From positions 1 to 64,000 of the forward strand of contig NZ_JAAVUY010000013.1 of NCBI RefSeq assembly GCF_018449695.1: a stretch of 64,000 nucleotides of DNA. Reading direction: 5' to 3'. This DNA is from Bradyrhizobium sp. dw_411. Its GTDB lineage: Bacteria > Pseudomonadota > Alphaproteobacteria > Rhizobiales > Xanthobacteraceae. A model generated the notes under the pieces. The model made no database searches, had not been told where the DNA came from, and was given only the letters and a program-made list of their open reading frames with translations. The position numbers and the translations under genes are program-made. Shown here piece by piece: positions 54,346 to 63,118 of the stretch (its first letter is position 1; each line of letters opens with the position of its first letter).

Positions 54346-55101
54346 GTGAATACCCGTATTCGCCTTGGGATGTTGACGCCGTCGTCAAATACCGTGCTCG
54401 AGCCCGTTAGCGCCACCATTGTGGCCGACCTGCCGGAAGTCAGTGTCCATTTCGGCCGTTTCAAAGTGACCGAGATCGCACTCTCCGAACAAGCGCTGAA
54501 GCAATTTGACGACACCGAGATCCTGCGCGCCGCCGAACTGCTCGCCCATGCCAAGGTCGATGTCATCGCCTGGAACGGCACCTCCGCGAGCTGGCTCGGG
54601 CTCGATCGCGACGAACGGCTGTGCGAACGCATTGTTGCCACGAGCGGCATTCCGGCCTGCACGTCCGTGTTGGCGTTCCGGGAAATATTCCAAAGGACCG
54701 GCGCGAAGCGGATCGGGCTGGTCACGCCCTATACCGATGACGTTCAGGCAAAAATCATCGAGACCTGGAATGCCGCGGGTCTGTTGTGTCATGCGGAACG
54801 GCACAGCGGGTTGCGCGATAATTTTTCCTTCGCCGAGGTTGAAGAACAGGCGATATCGGAAATGATCCGGGCCGTTGCGCGCGAAGGATGCGACGCGGTC
54901 GCCATTGTCTGCACCAATATGCGCGGCGCGTCCCTTGTTCCGGTGCTGGAGGTTGAACTCGGGATTCCGATCTATGACTCGATCGCCGTAACGGTGTGGA
55001 AGAGCCTGCTGTTGGCCGGCGCCGATCCGGCCCGGGTAACCGGTTGGGGCCGGTTGTTTGGCGATAAGCGGCTGTCATCCAGAACATGGAAGCAAACATG
55101 A
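54346..55101 (+). CDS. Maleate-isomerase/arylmalonate-decarboxylase-like protein
   Basis: The 251-residue protein belongs to the Asp/Glu racemase superfamily: LGMLTPSSNTVLEP at the start, TPYTDDVQ (Tyr129), and IVCTNMRGASL with Cys189. At the position of the first catalytic cysteine it has Gly78 in WNGTSASW. Arylmalonate decarboxylase of Bordetella also has Gly then Cys (74 and 188), while maleate isomerases have two cysteines. So a decarboxylase-like or other single-Cys reaction is likely. GTG 54346 has TGGAG six bases upstream. It overlaps the hydantoinase gene by ATGA. Confidence 0.82.
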   Translation: MNTRIRLGMLTPSSNTVLEPVSATIVADLPEVSVHFGRFKVTEIALSEQALKQFDDTEILRAAELLAHAKVDVIAWNGTSASWLGLDRDERLCERIVATSGIPACTSVLAFREIFQRTGAKRIGLVTPYTDDVQAKIIETWNAAGLLCHAERHSGLRDNFSFAEVEEQAISEMIRAVAREGCDAVAIVCTNMRGASLVPVLEVELGIPIYDSIAVTVWKSLLLAGADPARVTGWGRLFGDKRLSSRTWKQT

Positions 55102-56495
55102 GCGGATTTGATACGATCATTCGCGGCGGCACGATTGCAACGGCGTCCGACACGTTCTCCTGCGATATCGGCATTCGCGACGGGCGCATCGTCGCCCTCG
55201 GCCATGATCTCGGGACTGCAGACGAGATCATCGACGCCACTGGGAAGCTGGTGCTGCCCGGCGGCATCGACAGCCATGTGCATATCTCACAACCATCAGG
55301 GCCTGACATCGTCATGGCGGATAATTTCGAGAGCGCGACGCGTTCGGCCGCCTTTGGCGGCAACACCACCGTCCTGCCGTTTTGCCTGCAGGAGAAGGGC
55401 CAGTCGCTTCGCCAGGCGTTGAAGGATTATCACGCGTTAGCCGAAGGCAATTGTCACATCGACACCAGCTTCCATATGATTATTTCGGACCCGACCGAAC
55501 AGGTGCTCGGTCAGGAATTGCCGGGGCTGGTGGCCGATGGATACACCTCGTTCAAGGTTTTCATGACCTATGAGGGGCTGGCTCTCAACGATCGCGAGAT
55601 CCTGGAAGTCATGAGCGTGGCGCGCGAGACCGGCGCGCTTGTGATGGTTCACGCGGAAAATTACGACGCCATTCGTTTTCTCACCGATCGTCTCGAACTG
55701 GCCGGCAAAACCGCGCCGCGGTATCACGCAACGTCGCGGCCGATCGTGGTCGAGCGGGAGGCGACGCATCGTGCGATATCGCTGGCCGAACTGGTCGACG
55801 TCGGCGTGATGATCGTTCACGTGTCAAATCGCGAGGCGATGGAGGAAATCCGCCGGGCGCAGGCCAAGGGTTTGCGCGTATTCGGCGAAACCTGCCCGCA
55901 ATATTTGATGCTGACCGAAAACGATCTCGACGGGCTCAACATGGAAGGCGCCAAATACGTCTGTTCGCCGCCGCCACGCGATGAGGCGAGCCAGGCCGCG
56001 TGCTGGGAAGGGCTCCAGACCGGCGTTTTCTCGGTGTTTTCGTCCGATCACTGCCCGTTTCGCTATAATGATCCGCAGGGAAAATTGACGCCGAAAGGCA
56101 AGACGAGCTTTCGCTGGGTCCCCAATGGCATCCCCGGCGTCGCAGCCCGACTGCCGATCCTGTTTTCGGAAGGTGTCGTCAAGGGACGCATCGATCTCAA
56201 TCGCTTTGTCGCGCTGACCTCGACCAATCACGCCAAGACCTATGGTCTCTATCCGCGCAAAGGCACCATCGCGATCGGATCGGATGCTGACATCGCGATC
56301 TGGGATCCGAAGAAAAAAGTGAAGTTGACTCATGACCTTTTAAAGGATGGGTCTGACTATACGCCCTATGAGGGTCTGGACATCACCGGCTGGCCGGAAC
56401 TGACGATGGTGCGCGGGCGGCGCATCGTCGATCACGGCAAACTGGTCGGCAGCAAGGACTTTGGCCGGTACATCACGCGCGAAGTGCGCGCTTAA
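55098..56495 (+). CDS. hydA: Dihydropyrimidinase/D-hydantoinase
   Basis: The 465-residue amidohydrolase opens cyclic amides (hydantoins, dihydropyrimidines). Metal ligands are visible: His60 and His62 in DSHVHI, carboxylated Lys153 in TSFKVFMTY, His185 in MVHAEN, His241 in IVHVSN and Asp317 in SSDHCPF. NGIPGVAARLPILFSEGV is the C-terminal family block. ATG 55098 overlaps the previous stop (ATGA); ATG 55086 is also possible. It shares a transcript with the MFS and decarboxylase-like genes. Confidence 0.93.
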   Translation: MSGFDTIIRGGTIATASDTFSCDIGIRDGRIVALGHDLGTADEIIDATGKLVLPGGIDSHVHISQPSGPDIVMADNFESATRSAAFGGNTTVLPFCLQEKGQSLRQALKDYHALAEGNCHIDTSFHMIISDPTEQVLGQELPGLVADGYTSFKVFMTYEGLALNDREILEVMSVARETGALVMVHAENYDAIRFLTDRLELAGKTAPRYHATSRPIVVEREATHRAISLAELVDVGVMIVHVSNREAMEEIRRAQAKGLRVFGETCPQYLMLTENDLDGLNMEGAKYVCSPPPRDEASQAACWEGLQTGVFSVFSSDHCPFRYNDPQGKLTPKGKTSFRWVPNGIPGVAARLPILFSEGVVKGRIDLNRFVALTSTNHAKTYGLYPRKGTIAIGSDADIAIWDPKKKVKLTHDLLKDGSDYTPYEGLDITGWPELTMVRGRRIVDHGKLVGSKDFGRYITREVRA

Positions 56496-56659
56496 GGCGA
56501 CAATGGCATCGTAGGTGCGCTCCCTCTCCCGCTTGCGGGTAGGGCTATCGCATATGAAGAAAGAGATTGGGCCTGCAGTCTTTGTGCGGCCATCCTTCGA
56601 GACGGCCGCCTACGGTGTCCCCTCAGGATGAGGACTTTCTGTGCGGCTAAATCTTGAAC

Positions 56660-56705
56660 CCTCATGGTGAGGAGCCTCGTCTTCGAGACGTCTCGAACCA
56701 TGAGG
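56660..56705. repeat. CCTCATGGT hairpin repeat
   Basis: CCTCATGGT at 56660-56668 pairs with ACCATGAGG at 56697-56705. A second inner stem (GAGCCTCGTC, GACGTCTC) extends the foldback. It lies in the middle of the repeat mosaic. Confidence 0.7.
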
Positions 56706-56900
56706 CCCCAGGCGATTACCGCGGGCTGTTCACCCGGTTCGCTCCGCCGCGTGAGGGGCTCCACGAACCGGCTGAAGAGCCCGCTAAACCCAAACTGTCG
56801 GGGATCATGCCGGTCTGAAATGTCGACAATCATCCCGGTTGAACCCGCAAACGCTAGTGTGGAGGGTAGATTTCCCCCACCCGCTGCGCTCCGCGCGGCG

Positions 56901-56923
56901 ACCTCCCCCGCAAGCGGGAGAGG
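56901..56923. repeat. ACCTCCCCCGC hairpin repeat
   Basis: ACCTCCCCCGC pairs with GCGGGAGAGGT around a short loop, with one mismatch. It lies 15 bases after the iorB stop and may help end transcripts from the right. Confidence 0.65.
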
Positions 56924-56937
56924 TAAGTGAAGACAGA

Positions 56938-59190
56938 TCACACGTCGATCGCGTCCTTGATCTTCTTGCGGTTCAGCGGCAGGTCACGCAGTCGCTTGCC
57001 GGCGGCATTGGCGACTGCGTTCGCGACCGATGCGGCCGCGGGGCCCTGCCCGGTTTCTCCGGCGCCGAGATAGGGCAGTCCAGGCCGGTCGATAATATGC
57101 ACCTCGATGCTTTGCGGCACGGCGTCGAACCGCACGATCGGATAGGTCTGCCAGTCGATGCTGGTGATGCGGGTATCGTTGAAGGTAACGGCTTCATACA
57201 GCGTCCAGCTCATCGACTGCATGATCGCGCCTTCGACCTGGTTGATAATCCCGTCCGGGTTGACCACCTGACCGCTGTCGACCGCGGCCACCGCGCGGAC
57301 CAGCCGCGGACACCCGGTCTCGCGGTTGATCTCGATCTCGGTCGCGATGGCGCAATAGGCCGCCAGATTCTTGTAGCGCGCAAAGGCGAAGCCATAGCCG
57401 CGTCCGTCCGGCGCCTTCTGGCCTTTCTTCCATCCGAAAGCTTCCGCGGTCTTCTTGATCACGTCGCGCCCGCGCGAATCTTCCAGATGCTTCAGCCTGA
57501 ATTCGACGGGGTCGGCATTGGCTGCGATCGCGAGTTCATCCATGAAGCTCTCGATCGAAAATACGTTGTGATAGGCGCCAAGCCCCCGCATCGCCGAGAT
57601 GCGTATCGGCATCGCCGGAATGAAGTGATGCACGACATGCGCGTTGGGAAACGTATAGATCGGGATCGCGTTGCGATCGCCGCCGCCTTCCGGCAATGGC
57701 AGCGGCTTCGGCGCCGGCACCGCGAAAGGCTGCGCCATGTGCTGGGCCGCGAGCAACGAGCCGGCTCCGCCGGGCCGCATCGAATGGGTGTTGCTCCAGA
57801 CTTCGAAATTCCAGTCCGCGATCGCGCCGCTATCGTCCAGCGATGCCTTCAGCTTGGTCACCATCGCAGGACCATACGGCTCCCAGCCGTGTTCCTGATC
57901 GCGCATCCATTGCACGCGAACCGGCACATCAGGCATTTCGCGCGCGATCAAGGCGGCGTCGGCCGCGGCGTCATCGGCGCCGTTGTGGCCGTAGCAGCCG
58001 GAACCTTCGGCGTGGATCAGGCGGACTTTTGCCGGCGGCACGCGCAGCATTTCCGCAATGCCCGCGCGATCAGGGAAAACGCCCTGGGTATGGGTCCAGA
58101 CCGTCGTGACGTCATCGACATGGTGACCGACCGCGCAGGACGGGCCGATCGAGCCGTGCGACTGATAGGGCCGCGTGTACGTCGCCTCGATGGTCTTTAG
58201 TCCGACGGCAGCAGGATTTTTGCGCTCGAAGATGGTCGAGTCCTGCGACGGCAAACCGAGAAGTACGCGCGCGATATCTTCCTGCTTCGGCAGGCGCGCA
58301 GTCTCATTCCATTTCGCTGATGCCGTCAGCGCCCGCATCGCCTTGATCGCCTGGAATTCCTTTTTGGCGGCCACGCCCAGAAAATTGCCGCTTCTGATAA
58401 CCTTGACCACGCCGGGCATGGCCTCGATCGCTGCCGCGTCGTAGTCAATCAATTGAGCGCCATAGCTCGGCGGCCGCACCACGCGGGCGTGCACCATGCC
58501 GGGCAAGCGCATGTCCTGCACATAGGATGCACCACCGGTGACCTTGGCCGGAATATCGACGCGCGGCACCGGCTGGCCCACGACGGTGTATTTTGAAGGA
58601 TCCTTCAGCGTCGATTCCGGCTGCGCCTGGATGTGCAACAGGTTGCCCGCAACCAGATCGCCGTAACCGAGGCGCTGGCCGTCAGGCGCAATCACTGCAC
58701 CGTTTTCGGTGCGCAGATTTTCAGCCGGCACATCGAGACGCCTGGCGGCCTCAGCGATCAGAAGCGCACGCGCCTGCGCCGCCGCGTTCAGGATCGCGGT
58801 GCCGCTGTCCTGCATCGAATGGCTGCCGGCGGTATAGCCTTCATTGGCAGTGCGGCCGGTATCGGCGGTGACGACCTTCAGCGACTTGAAGGGCACGTCG
58901 AGTTCTTCGGCGGCGATCTGCTGGAAAGCCGTCTTGAAGCCCTGACCGAGTTCGGCCTTGCCGGTGAACACGGTGATGCCGCCATCGGCGTCGATACGAA
59001 CCCAGGAATCCAGGAACGGCGTTTCCTTGAGGCTGCCGATCCATTTCGGCGGATGCGCTGGCGCCGGTGCGGGGGCGGGCGCCGGAGCAGCCTGGTCCTG
59101 CGCAAAGGCATCGCTCAGCGAGAAACTGACGATCAATGCGCCGCCGCCGGCGAGGATCTGACGGCGATCGAGATTGCCAGGACCGTTCAT
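56938..59190 (-). CDS. Molybdopterin-binding subunit of an IorB-type hydroxylase
   Basis: The 750-residue large subunit is of the xanthine-dehydrogenase family. The Tat signal (LDRRQILAGGGALIVSFS) shows export. Blocks include WVRIDADGGITVFTGKAELGQG, GGASYVQDMRLPGMVHARVV, the Mo-site region AEGSGCYGHNGADDAAAD, and GAGETGQGPAAASVANAVANA near the end. The type is isoquinoline 1-oxidoreductase/aldehyde dehydrogenase. It is the third gene after a triheme cytochrome and a 2Fe-2S protein, joined by four-base overlaps. The substrate is probably an N-heterocycle or aldehyde. Confidence 0.92.
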   Translation of the reverse strand: MNGPGNLDRRQILAGGGALIVSFSLSDAFAQDQAAPAPAPAPAPAHPPKWIGSLKETPFLDSWVRIDADGGITVFTGKAELGQGFKTAFQQIAAEELDVPFKSLKVVTADTGRTANEGYTAGSHSMQDSGTAILNAAAQARALLIAEAARRLDVPAENLRTENGAVIAPDGQRLGYGDLVAGNLLHIQAQPESTLKDPSKYTVVGQPVPRVDIPAKVTGGASYVQDMRLPGMVHARVVRPPSYGAQLIDYDAAAIEAMPGVVKVIRSGNFLGVAAKKEFQAIKAMRALTASAKWNETARLPKQEDIARVLLGLPSQDSTIFERKNPAAVGLKTIEATYTRPYQSHGSIGPSCAVGHHVDDVTTVWTHTQGVFPDRAGIAEMLRVPPAKVRLIHAEGSGCYGHNGADDAAADAALIAREMPDVPVRVQWMRDQEHGWEPYGPAMVTKLKASLDDSGAIADWNFEVWSNTHSMRPGGAGSLLAAQHMAQPFAVPAPKPLPLPEGGGDRNAIPIYTFPNAHVVHHFIPAMPIRISAMRGLGAYHNVFSIESFMDELAIAANADPVEFRLKHLEDSRGRDVIKKTAEAFGWKKGQKAPDGRGYGFAFARYKNLAAYCAIATEIEINRETGCPRLVRAVAAVDSGQVVNPDGIINQVEGAIMQSMSWTLYEAVTFNDTRITSIDWQTYPIVRFDAVPQSIEVHIIDRPGLPYLGAGETGQGPAAASVANAVANAAGKRLRDLPLNRKKIKDAIDV

Positions 59191-59687
59191 TGCACGCTCC
59201 CCTCAAGCGAGGGGGACAATTCGGCGGTATCCATCAGTTGAGCGGCGCGATGCACCGCGCGCAGGATGCGCATATGGGTGCCGCAGCGGCACAGATTAGG
59301 CTCGAGCTCGGCACGAATCTGCTCGTCGGTCGGCTTGGAATTTCGTTGCAGCAGCGCCTGCGCGCGCATCATCATGCCGGCGATACAGTAGCCGCATTGC
59401 GCCGCCTGCTCTTCCATGAAGGCGCGCTGGATCGGCGCCGGCGCGTCGATGGTGCCGAGCCCTTCAATCGTCGTGACCTGCTTGCCGTCCAAGAGCAGCA
59501 CCGGCGTCACGCAGGACAACACGGCCTTGCCGTCGACAATCACCGTACATGCGCCGCATTGGCCGAGCCCGCAGCCGAATTTGGCGCCATTGAGCCTGAT
59601 GTCATCGCGCAGCACATAGAGCAGCGGCGTATCCGGATCGGCATCGATCTGATGATCGTGACCATTGACCTTCAATGTAATCGTCAT
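59187..59687 (-). CDS. 2Fe-2S subunit of an IorA-type hydroxylase
   Basis: The 166-residue iron-sulfur protein has the plant-type cluster CGLGQCGACTVIVDGKAVLSC (about 39-59; key residues Cys39, Cys44, Cys47 and Cys59). The second helical cluster has CGYCIAGMMM and CRCGTH. It carries no signal of its own and is probably exported with the large subunit by Tat. It overlaps both neighbours by ATGA-type joints. Confidence 0.95.
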   Translation of the reverse strand: MTITLKVNGHDHQIDADPDTPLLYVLRDDIRLNGAKFGCGLGQCGACTVIVDGKAVLSCVTPVLLLDGKQVTTIEGLGTIDAPAPIQRAFMEEQAAQCGYCIAGMMMRAQALLQRNSKPTDEQIRAELEPNLCRCGTHMRILRAVHRAAQLMDTAELSPSLEGSVQ

Positions 59688-61045
59688 GGCTTATCTCGCT
59701 GCGTTGGATCGGCCGGGGCGTTGTGTGGTGGCGGCGATGTCTGGAGAGATACGGTCTGCGTGCGCCGCGCTTCCTCGATCGTCTTTTCAACGCCGGTCCA
59801 TGCCGGTTGGTTGCTGAAGCGGGAACGCAGATAATTCAGAACGGCCGCAACCTGATCGTTGGTCATGCTGTTGGCAAAGCCCGGCATGATCGGGCTGCGC
59901 TCGCCCTCCACCGGCCGAATGCCGGACAGCACGATATTGGCAACGTTGCGCGGATCGGGACCGCTGATCGCGGTTGAGAGGCCCAGATTAACCCCGCCAT
60001 AAGGCACCGGCCGGCCGGTTTCGTGGCAGGTCGCGCAGGCGGCCGCATAGATCGACGCACCGGGCACCTCAGTTTGGGAAGCCGGCACTGCCGGCGCTTT
60101 GGCTTTCGCCAGCACCTCATTGCCACGGCGCATCTGGTCTGGCGTCGGTGCACCGAACACGCTGGTCATATAGGTTGCGATCGCATGCACGTCGCGTTCA
60201 TCCACCGACGACAGATTGCTCACCACTTCCGCCATCGGCCCGCGCGCCACGCCGTGATCGGGATGCCAGCCCTGGCGCAGATAGCTGAACAGCGCCGCAG
60301 TGTCCCACGGCACCGGCGAGGGCGAGCGCGCGTTGATCGCATAGGCGTTCCAGTTGTCGACATCGCCGCCGGCAAAGGACGCACCGGCGCGTTCGGCGCC
60401 CAGCGCGTTGCGTGGGGTGTGGCAGGAGCCGCAATGCGCCAGTCCCTCGACCAGATAGGCGCCGCGATTCCATTCGGCAGTTTGAGCGCTGTCCGGCGCA
60501 TACGTCCCGCGCCGCAGGAACAACAATTTCCAGCCCGCGACGACAAAGCGCTGATCGAGCGGAAACGACAACTGGTTTGCCGGCGTGGGGGCGTGCACTG
60601 CCGGGCGCGTCATCAGATACGCATAGAGCGCATCGTCGTCTTCGTCGGTGACGTTGGTGAAATGGTCATAGGGGAAGGTCGGATAGAGATGCTGCCCTTC
60701 CCGGTTGATGCCGGAGCGCATCGCGCGGCGGAAAGCGGCCTGCGACCACGTACCGATGCCGGTGTCGGCGTCCGGTGTGATGTTCGACGAATAGATCGTG
60801 CCGAACGGCGTCGGCACCGGCAGGCCGCCGGCGAAGGTCTTGCCGCCGCGCACGGTGTGGCAATCGGTGCAATTGCCGAGCGCCGCCAGATCGCGGCCGC
60901 GCTTGACCAGCGCCGGATCGAAAGATTTCGGCGCGGGCGGCTCGATCGCTGCGATCGCCGGTCGCCATGCGACGGCAAAGGCGGCGGCCCCGCCGCCGAT
61001 CAAGAGTGCCGCCACAGCGCTTGCGATTATTCTTGTCCGGGTCAT
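59684..61045 (-). CDS. Triheme cytochrome c subunit
   Basis: The 453-residue exported protein has a signal or anchor at 7-32. Three heme motifs are CTDCH (59-63), CGSCH (205-209) and CATCH (337-341). It is the electron acceptor subunit seen beside aldehyde, nicotinate and isoquinoline dehydrogenases of this type, carrying electrons to the respiratory chain. It is the first gene of its operon, so the promoter lies at 61046-61234. A low-complexity Pro/Thr C-terminal tail follows the last heme domain. Confidence 0.93.
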   Translation of the reverse strand: MTRTRIIASAVAALLIGGGAAAFAVAWRPAIAAIEPPAPKSFDPALVKRGRDLAALGNCTDCHTVRGGKTFAGGLPVPTPFGTIYSSNITPDADTGIGTWSQAAFRRAMRSGINREGQHLYPTFPYDHFTNVTDEDDDALYAYLMTRPAVHAPTPANQLSFPLDQRFVVAGWKLLFLRRGTYAPDSAQTAEWNRGAYLVEGLAHCGSCHTPRNALGAERAGASFAGGDVDNWNAYAINARSPSPVPWDTAALFSYLRQGWHPDHGVARGPMAEVVSNLSSVDERDVHAIATYMTSVFGAPTPDQMRRGNEVLAKAKAPAVPASQTEVPGASIYAAACATCHETGRPVPYGGVNLGLSTAISGPDPRNVANIVLSGIRPVEGERSPIMPGFANSMTNDQVAAVLNYLRSRFSNQPAWTGVEKTIEEARRTQTVSLQTSPPPHNAPADPTQRDKP

Positions 61046-61234
61046 TTGTCCCTACAGCTTTTTGTAGGCTGTTAGCACAAATTCGGGGACGGCACATAGT
61101 TCGGCAGAATCAAATGGCCGCGGTAATTTTCGGTCGCGAAAAGAGGCCGGAATCGCCCGTAAATCGGCGCTTTTCGGCATGAAGTTCAGGCGTGAGACGG
61201 AAAGAGTGCGCCCGCCGCTACCGGCAGCAGGCGC

Positions 61235-62011
61235 CTATTTGACTTCGGGCGCCGGTGAACCTGCCGAAAATACACGCTCGAATGTCGCAAGGTCCGCGGC
61301 GGGCAGATCCGAAACCGCCACATAGGTGAAATCCGGATCGCTCCAGCTCCGCACATTATATCCCGCGACCGCCTGGTCGGAGACGGATTGACCTCGCCGC
61401 AGCGTGGTCAGGCTGACGGTGTGGGCGGCATGCTTGTAGACGATGGTTGCCACCGGAGCGTGGCCGATGACATCGACGCGGCCACCCAACAGCGTGAAGC
61501 CTTGCGCCGCGAGATCCGGCACCTGAGGCGATTCCGGCAGACGCGACGTGAACCACGGCTTGACCGTATGGCGATCGGAGGAAGCCACATCGAACGGCTG
61601 GGGCGCCATCAGACCGCGGATATGTCCGGCGACGACCTGGCTCGCAACCTCCTCGCGCTGATCGAAACGATCCAGCGTCATCATGACGGAGCTCGAGATC
61701 ACGGCACCGAACACCGCCGCCGCGGCCAATGCCCGAAGCGACCAACTGCGTTGACGCAAGGCCGTGATCCGGTTTGGGCGCTCGGCCGCATCCAGAGACG
61801 ACAGGATGCGCGCTTGCAAGCCCGCAGGCATTTCGGATTGCGGAAACGAACGAAAAGCCTGCCGCAGCGACATCAGCCTAGTATATTCGGCTCGCAACGT
61901 CTCGTCTTCCGCCAGCCGGCGCTCGAACGCAGCCGCGGACGCTAGGTCGAGTTCGCCGTCGCAATAGGCGTTCAACTGCAATTCGTCTTTGTCTGTCACG
62001 GATGCAATCAT
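61235..62011 (-). CDS. Membrane anti-sigma factor
   Basis: The 258-residue protein has an N-terminal cytoplasmic sigma-binding part (LQLNAYCDGELDLASAAAFERRLAEDETLRAEYTRL), typical of anti-sigma factors but without an HxxxCxxC zinc motif. One membrane helix (SLRALAAAAVFGAVISSSVMM, about 91-111) and a periplasmic domain follow. It starts three bases after the ECF sigma gene. It probably holds that sigma factor at the membrane until an envelope signal. Confidence 0.88.
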   Translation of the reverse strand: MIASVTDKDELQLNAYCDGELDLASAAAFERRLAEDETLRAEYTRLMSLRQAFRSFPQSEMPAGLQARILSSLDAAERPNRITALRQRSWSLRALAAAAVFGAVISSSVMMTLDRFDQREEVASQVVAGHIRGLMAPQPFDVASSDRHTVKPWFTSRLPESPQVPDLAAQGFTLLGGRVDVIGHAPVATIVYKHAAHTVSLTTLRRGQSVSDQAVAGYNVRSWSDPDFTYVAVSDLPAADLATFERVFSAGSPAPEVK

Positions 62012-62014
62012 AAT

Positions 62015-62707
62015 TTACTCTCGGTCTCCCAGAAGGGCGATCAGAAGCTGTCGGCCCCGGGATAGACGGGACATGACGGTCCCGATGGGAACATTGGTGA
62101 TCTCCGCAATATCGCGATAGTTCATCTGGTTTATTTCCCGCAAGACGATCACTTCGCGAAATTGCGGTTGCAACTGCGCCAGCGCCTTCTGGACCTGCTC
62201 GGCGTCGGCCTTGAAAAGAGCGATCTCTTCCGGCGTCTCTACCCGGGCTCCTTGCGGACCTTCATGTTCAAGTTCCTGTTGTTCCGTGACGCTCAGATCA
62301 TTGGTGAACACCACCGTCTTCGGCCGGTTCTTCATCAGCCAGCTATAGGCCGTGTTGCGCACGATGGTCAGCGACCACGCCCGCGCATTGACGGCGCCGA
62401 ACGTCTTGATGCCGCGATACGCCCGCAACGCGGCGTCCTGGACGATGTCTTCGGCATCGGCCGCACTGCCGGTCAGCCATTGCGCGAGACGATAGGCTTC
62501 AGCCATGTGCGGCAGAAAGATCTCGTCGAACGCGGCACGTTCATCCTTGTTTTGCACTATCGCAACCGGCGTTTGCTGCTGGCCAGACAATCGTTCTGAA
62601 CCTTCCGGCCGGGGTTTTAACACGGCACTTTTGGGTTCGGTACACCGGAAATCCGTCCGGTGTACCGAGAGAGGCGTCCTCAGGTTTGTTATGCTCAAGG
62701 TGCTCAA
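62015..62707 (-). CDS. ECF-family RNA polymerase sigma factor
   Basis: Region 2 is clear (AYRLAQWLTGSAADAEDIVQDAALRAYRG and ARAWSLTIVRNTAYSWL). Region 4 ends in PQFREVIVLREINQMNYRDIAEITNVPIGTVMSRLSRGRQLL. The frame opens at a TTG at 62707, but a 13-bp inverted repeat (62637-62668) lies inside its first 25 codons. A start further in, perhaps GTG 62623 or TTG at about 62590, is therefore likely. Neither has a strong ribosome site, so the start is open. The protein is followed by its anti-sigma gene. Confidence 0.9.
   Translation of the reverse strand: MSTLSITNLRTPLSVHRTDFRCTEPKSAVLKPRPEGSERLSGQQQTPVAIVQNKDERAAFDEIFLPHMAEAYRLAQWLTGSAADAEDIVQDAALRAYRGIKTFGAVNARAWSLTIVRNTAYSWLMKNRPKTVVFTNDLSVTEQQELEHEGPQGARVETPEEIALFKADAEQVQKALAQLQPQFREVIVLREINQMNYRDIAEITNVPIGTVMSRLSRGRQLLIALLGDRE
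62637..62668. promoter_or_regulatory. 13-bp inverted repeat at the start of the ECF sigma gene
   Basis: TCGGTACACCGGA at 62637-62649 pairs perfectly with TCCGGTGTACCGA at 62656-62668 around AATCCG. Its place close to the ECF start makes it a candidate operator or mRNA hairpin that controls sigma synthesis. If translation began at 62707, this repeat would encode residues of the protein. Confidence 0.55.
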
Positions 62708-62717
62708 GGCCCGTCCG

Positions 62718-63110
62718 TCACTTTACGATGATCTTTCCCACCATCTTCGGATGCAATCCGCAGAAGTAGCTGAAGGTGCCGGCGCTGGCGAACGTGTAGG
62801 AATACGCATCGTCCGTATCCAGCGCCTTCGACCGGAAAGCCTTGTTGTTCTCGACCACGGAGTGGGGAATGTCGTCGTGATTGATAAACTTGACCGTCGT
62901 TCCCACCGCGACATTCAGTTCGCCCGGCCCGAACGAGAAGTTGTCGATCGTGACAACATTCGCGTCCTTTGTTTCCTCCGCCGCGACCGTGCCGAACGCC
63001 ACCATCGCTCCGACGGCGGGGCCCAGCAGCATGGCAATCGCCAGAGCGCGGCCGGGTACAAATCGAGCCGCTGCCGAACGCAGATGGCTGTTCAGATATT
63101 TCATGTCCAA
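62718..63110 (-). CDS. Exported cupredoxin (amicyanin/plastocyanin-like)
   Basis: The 130-residue blue-copper protein has a signal peptide (about 1-44, ending GTVAAEE). Copper ligands follow the cupredoxin pattern: His83 in DDIPHSVV, and Cys117, His120 and Met123 in FCGLHPKM. It can carry electrons or bind copper in the periplasm. It sits between the sigma factor gene and the metallophosphoesterase, in the same direction, so it may be a member of the same regulon or operon. Confidence 0.92.
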   Translation of the reverse strand: MDMKYLNSHLRSAAARFVPGRALAIAMLLGPAVGAMVAFGTVAAEETKDANVVTIDNFSFGPGELNVAVGTTVKFINHDDIPHSVVENNKAFRSKALDTDDAYSYTFASAGTFSYFCGLHPKMVGKIIVK

Positions 63111-63118
63111 ATCTCCGA

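Larger units (their letters stand above)
56496..56937. repeat. Repeat mosaic between hydA and iorB
   Basis: This stretch holds several short palindromic repeats of different types: CCCTCTCCCGCTTGCGGG near 56522, CATCCTTCGAGACGG...CCTCAGGATGAGG at 56591-56633, CCTCATGGT...ACCATGAGG at 56660-56705, and a CTCCCCCGCAAGCGGGAG stem near 56903-56920. All are types I recall from rhizobial intergenic repeats. No gene is supported here. Confidence 0.65.

Noticed and set aside
56839..58200. Long plus-strand open frame (453 codons) opposite the molybdopterin subunit
   Set aside because: It is a GC-rich antisense shadow: it shows no domain, is rich in Arg/His/Asp, and lies over a clear IorB gene.
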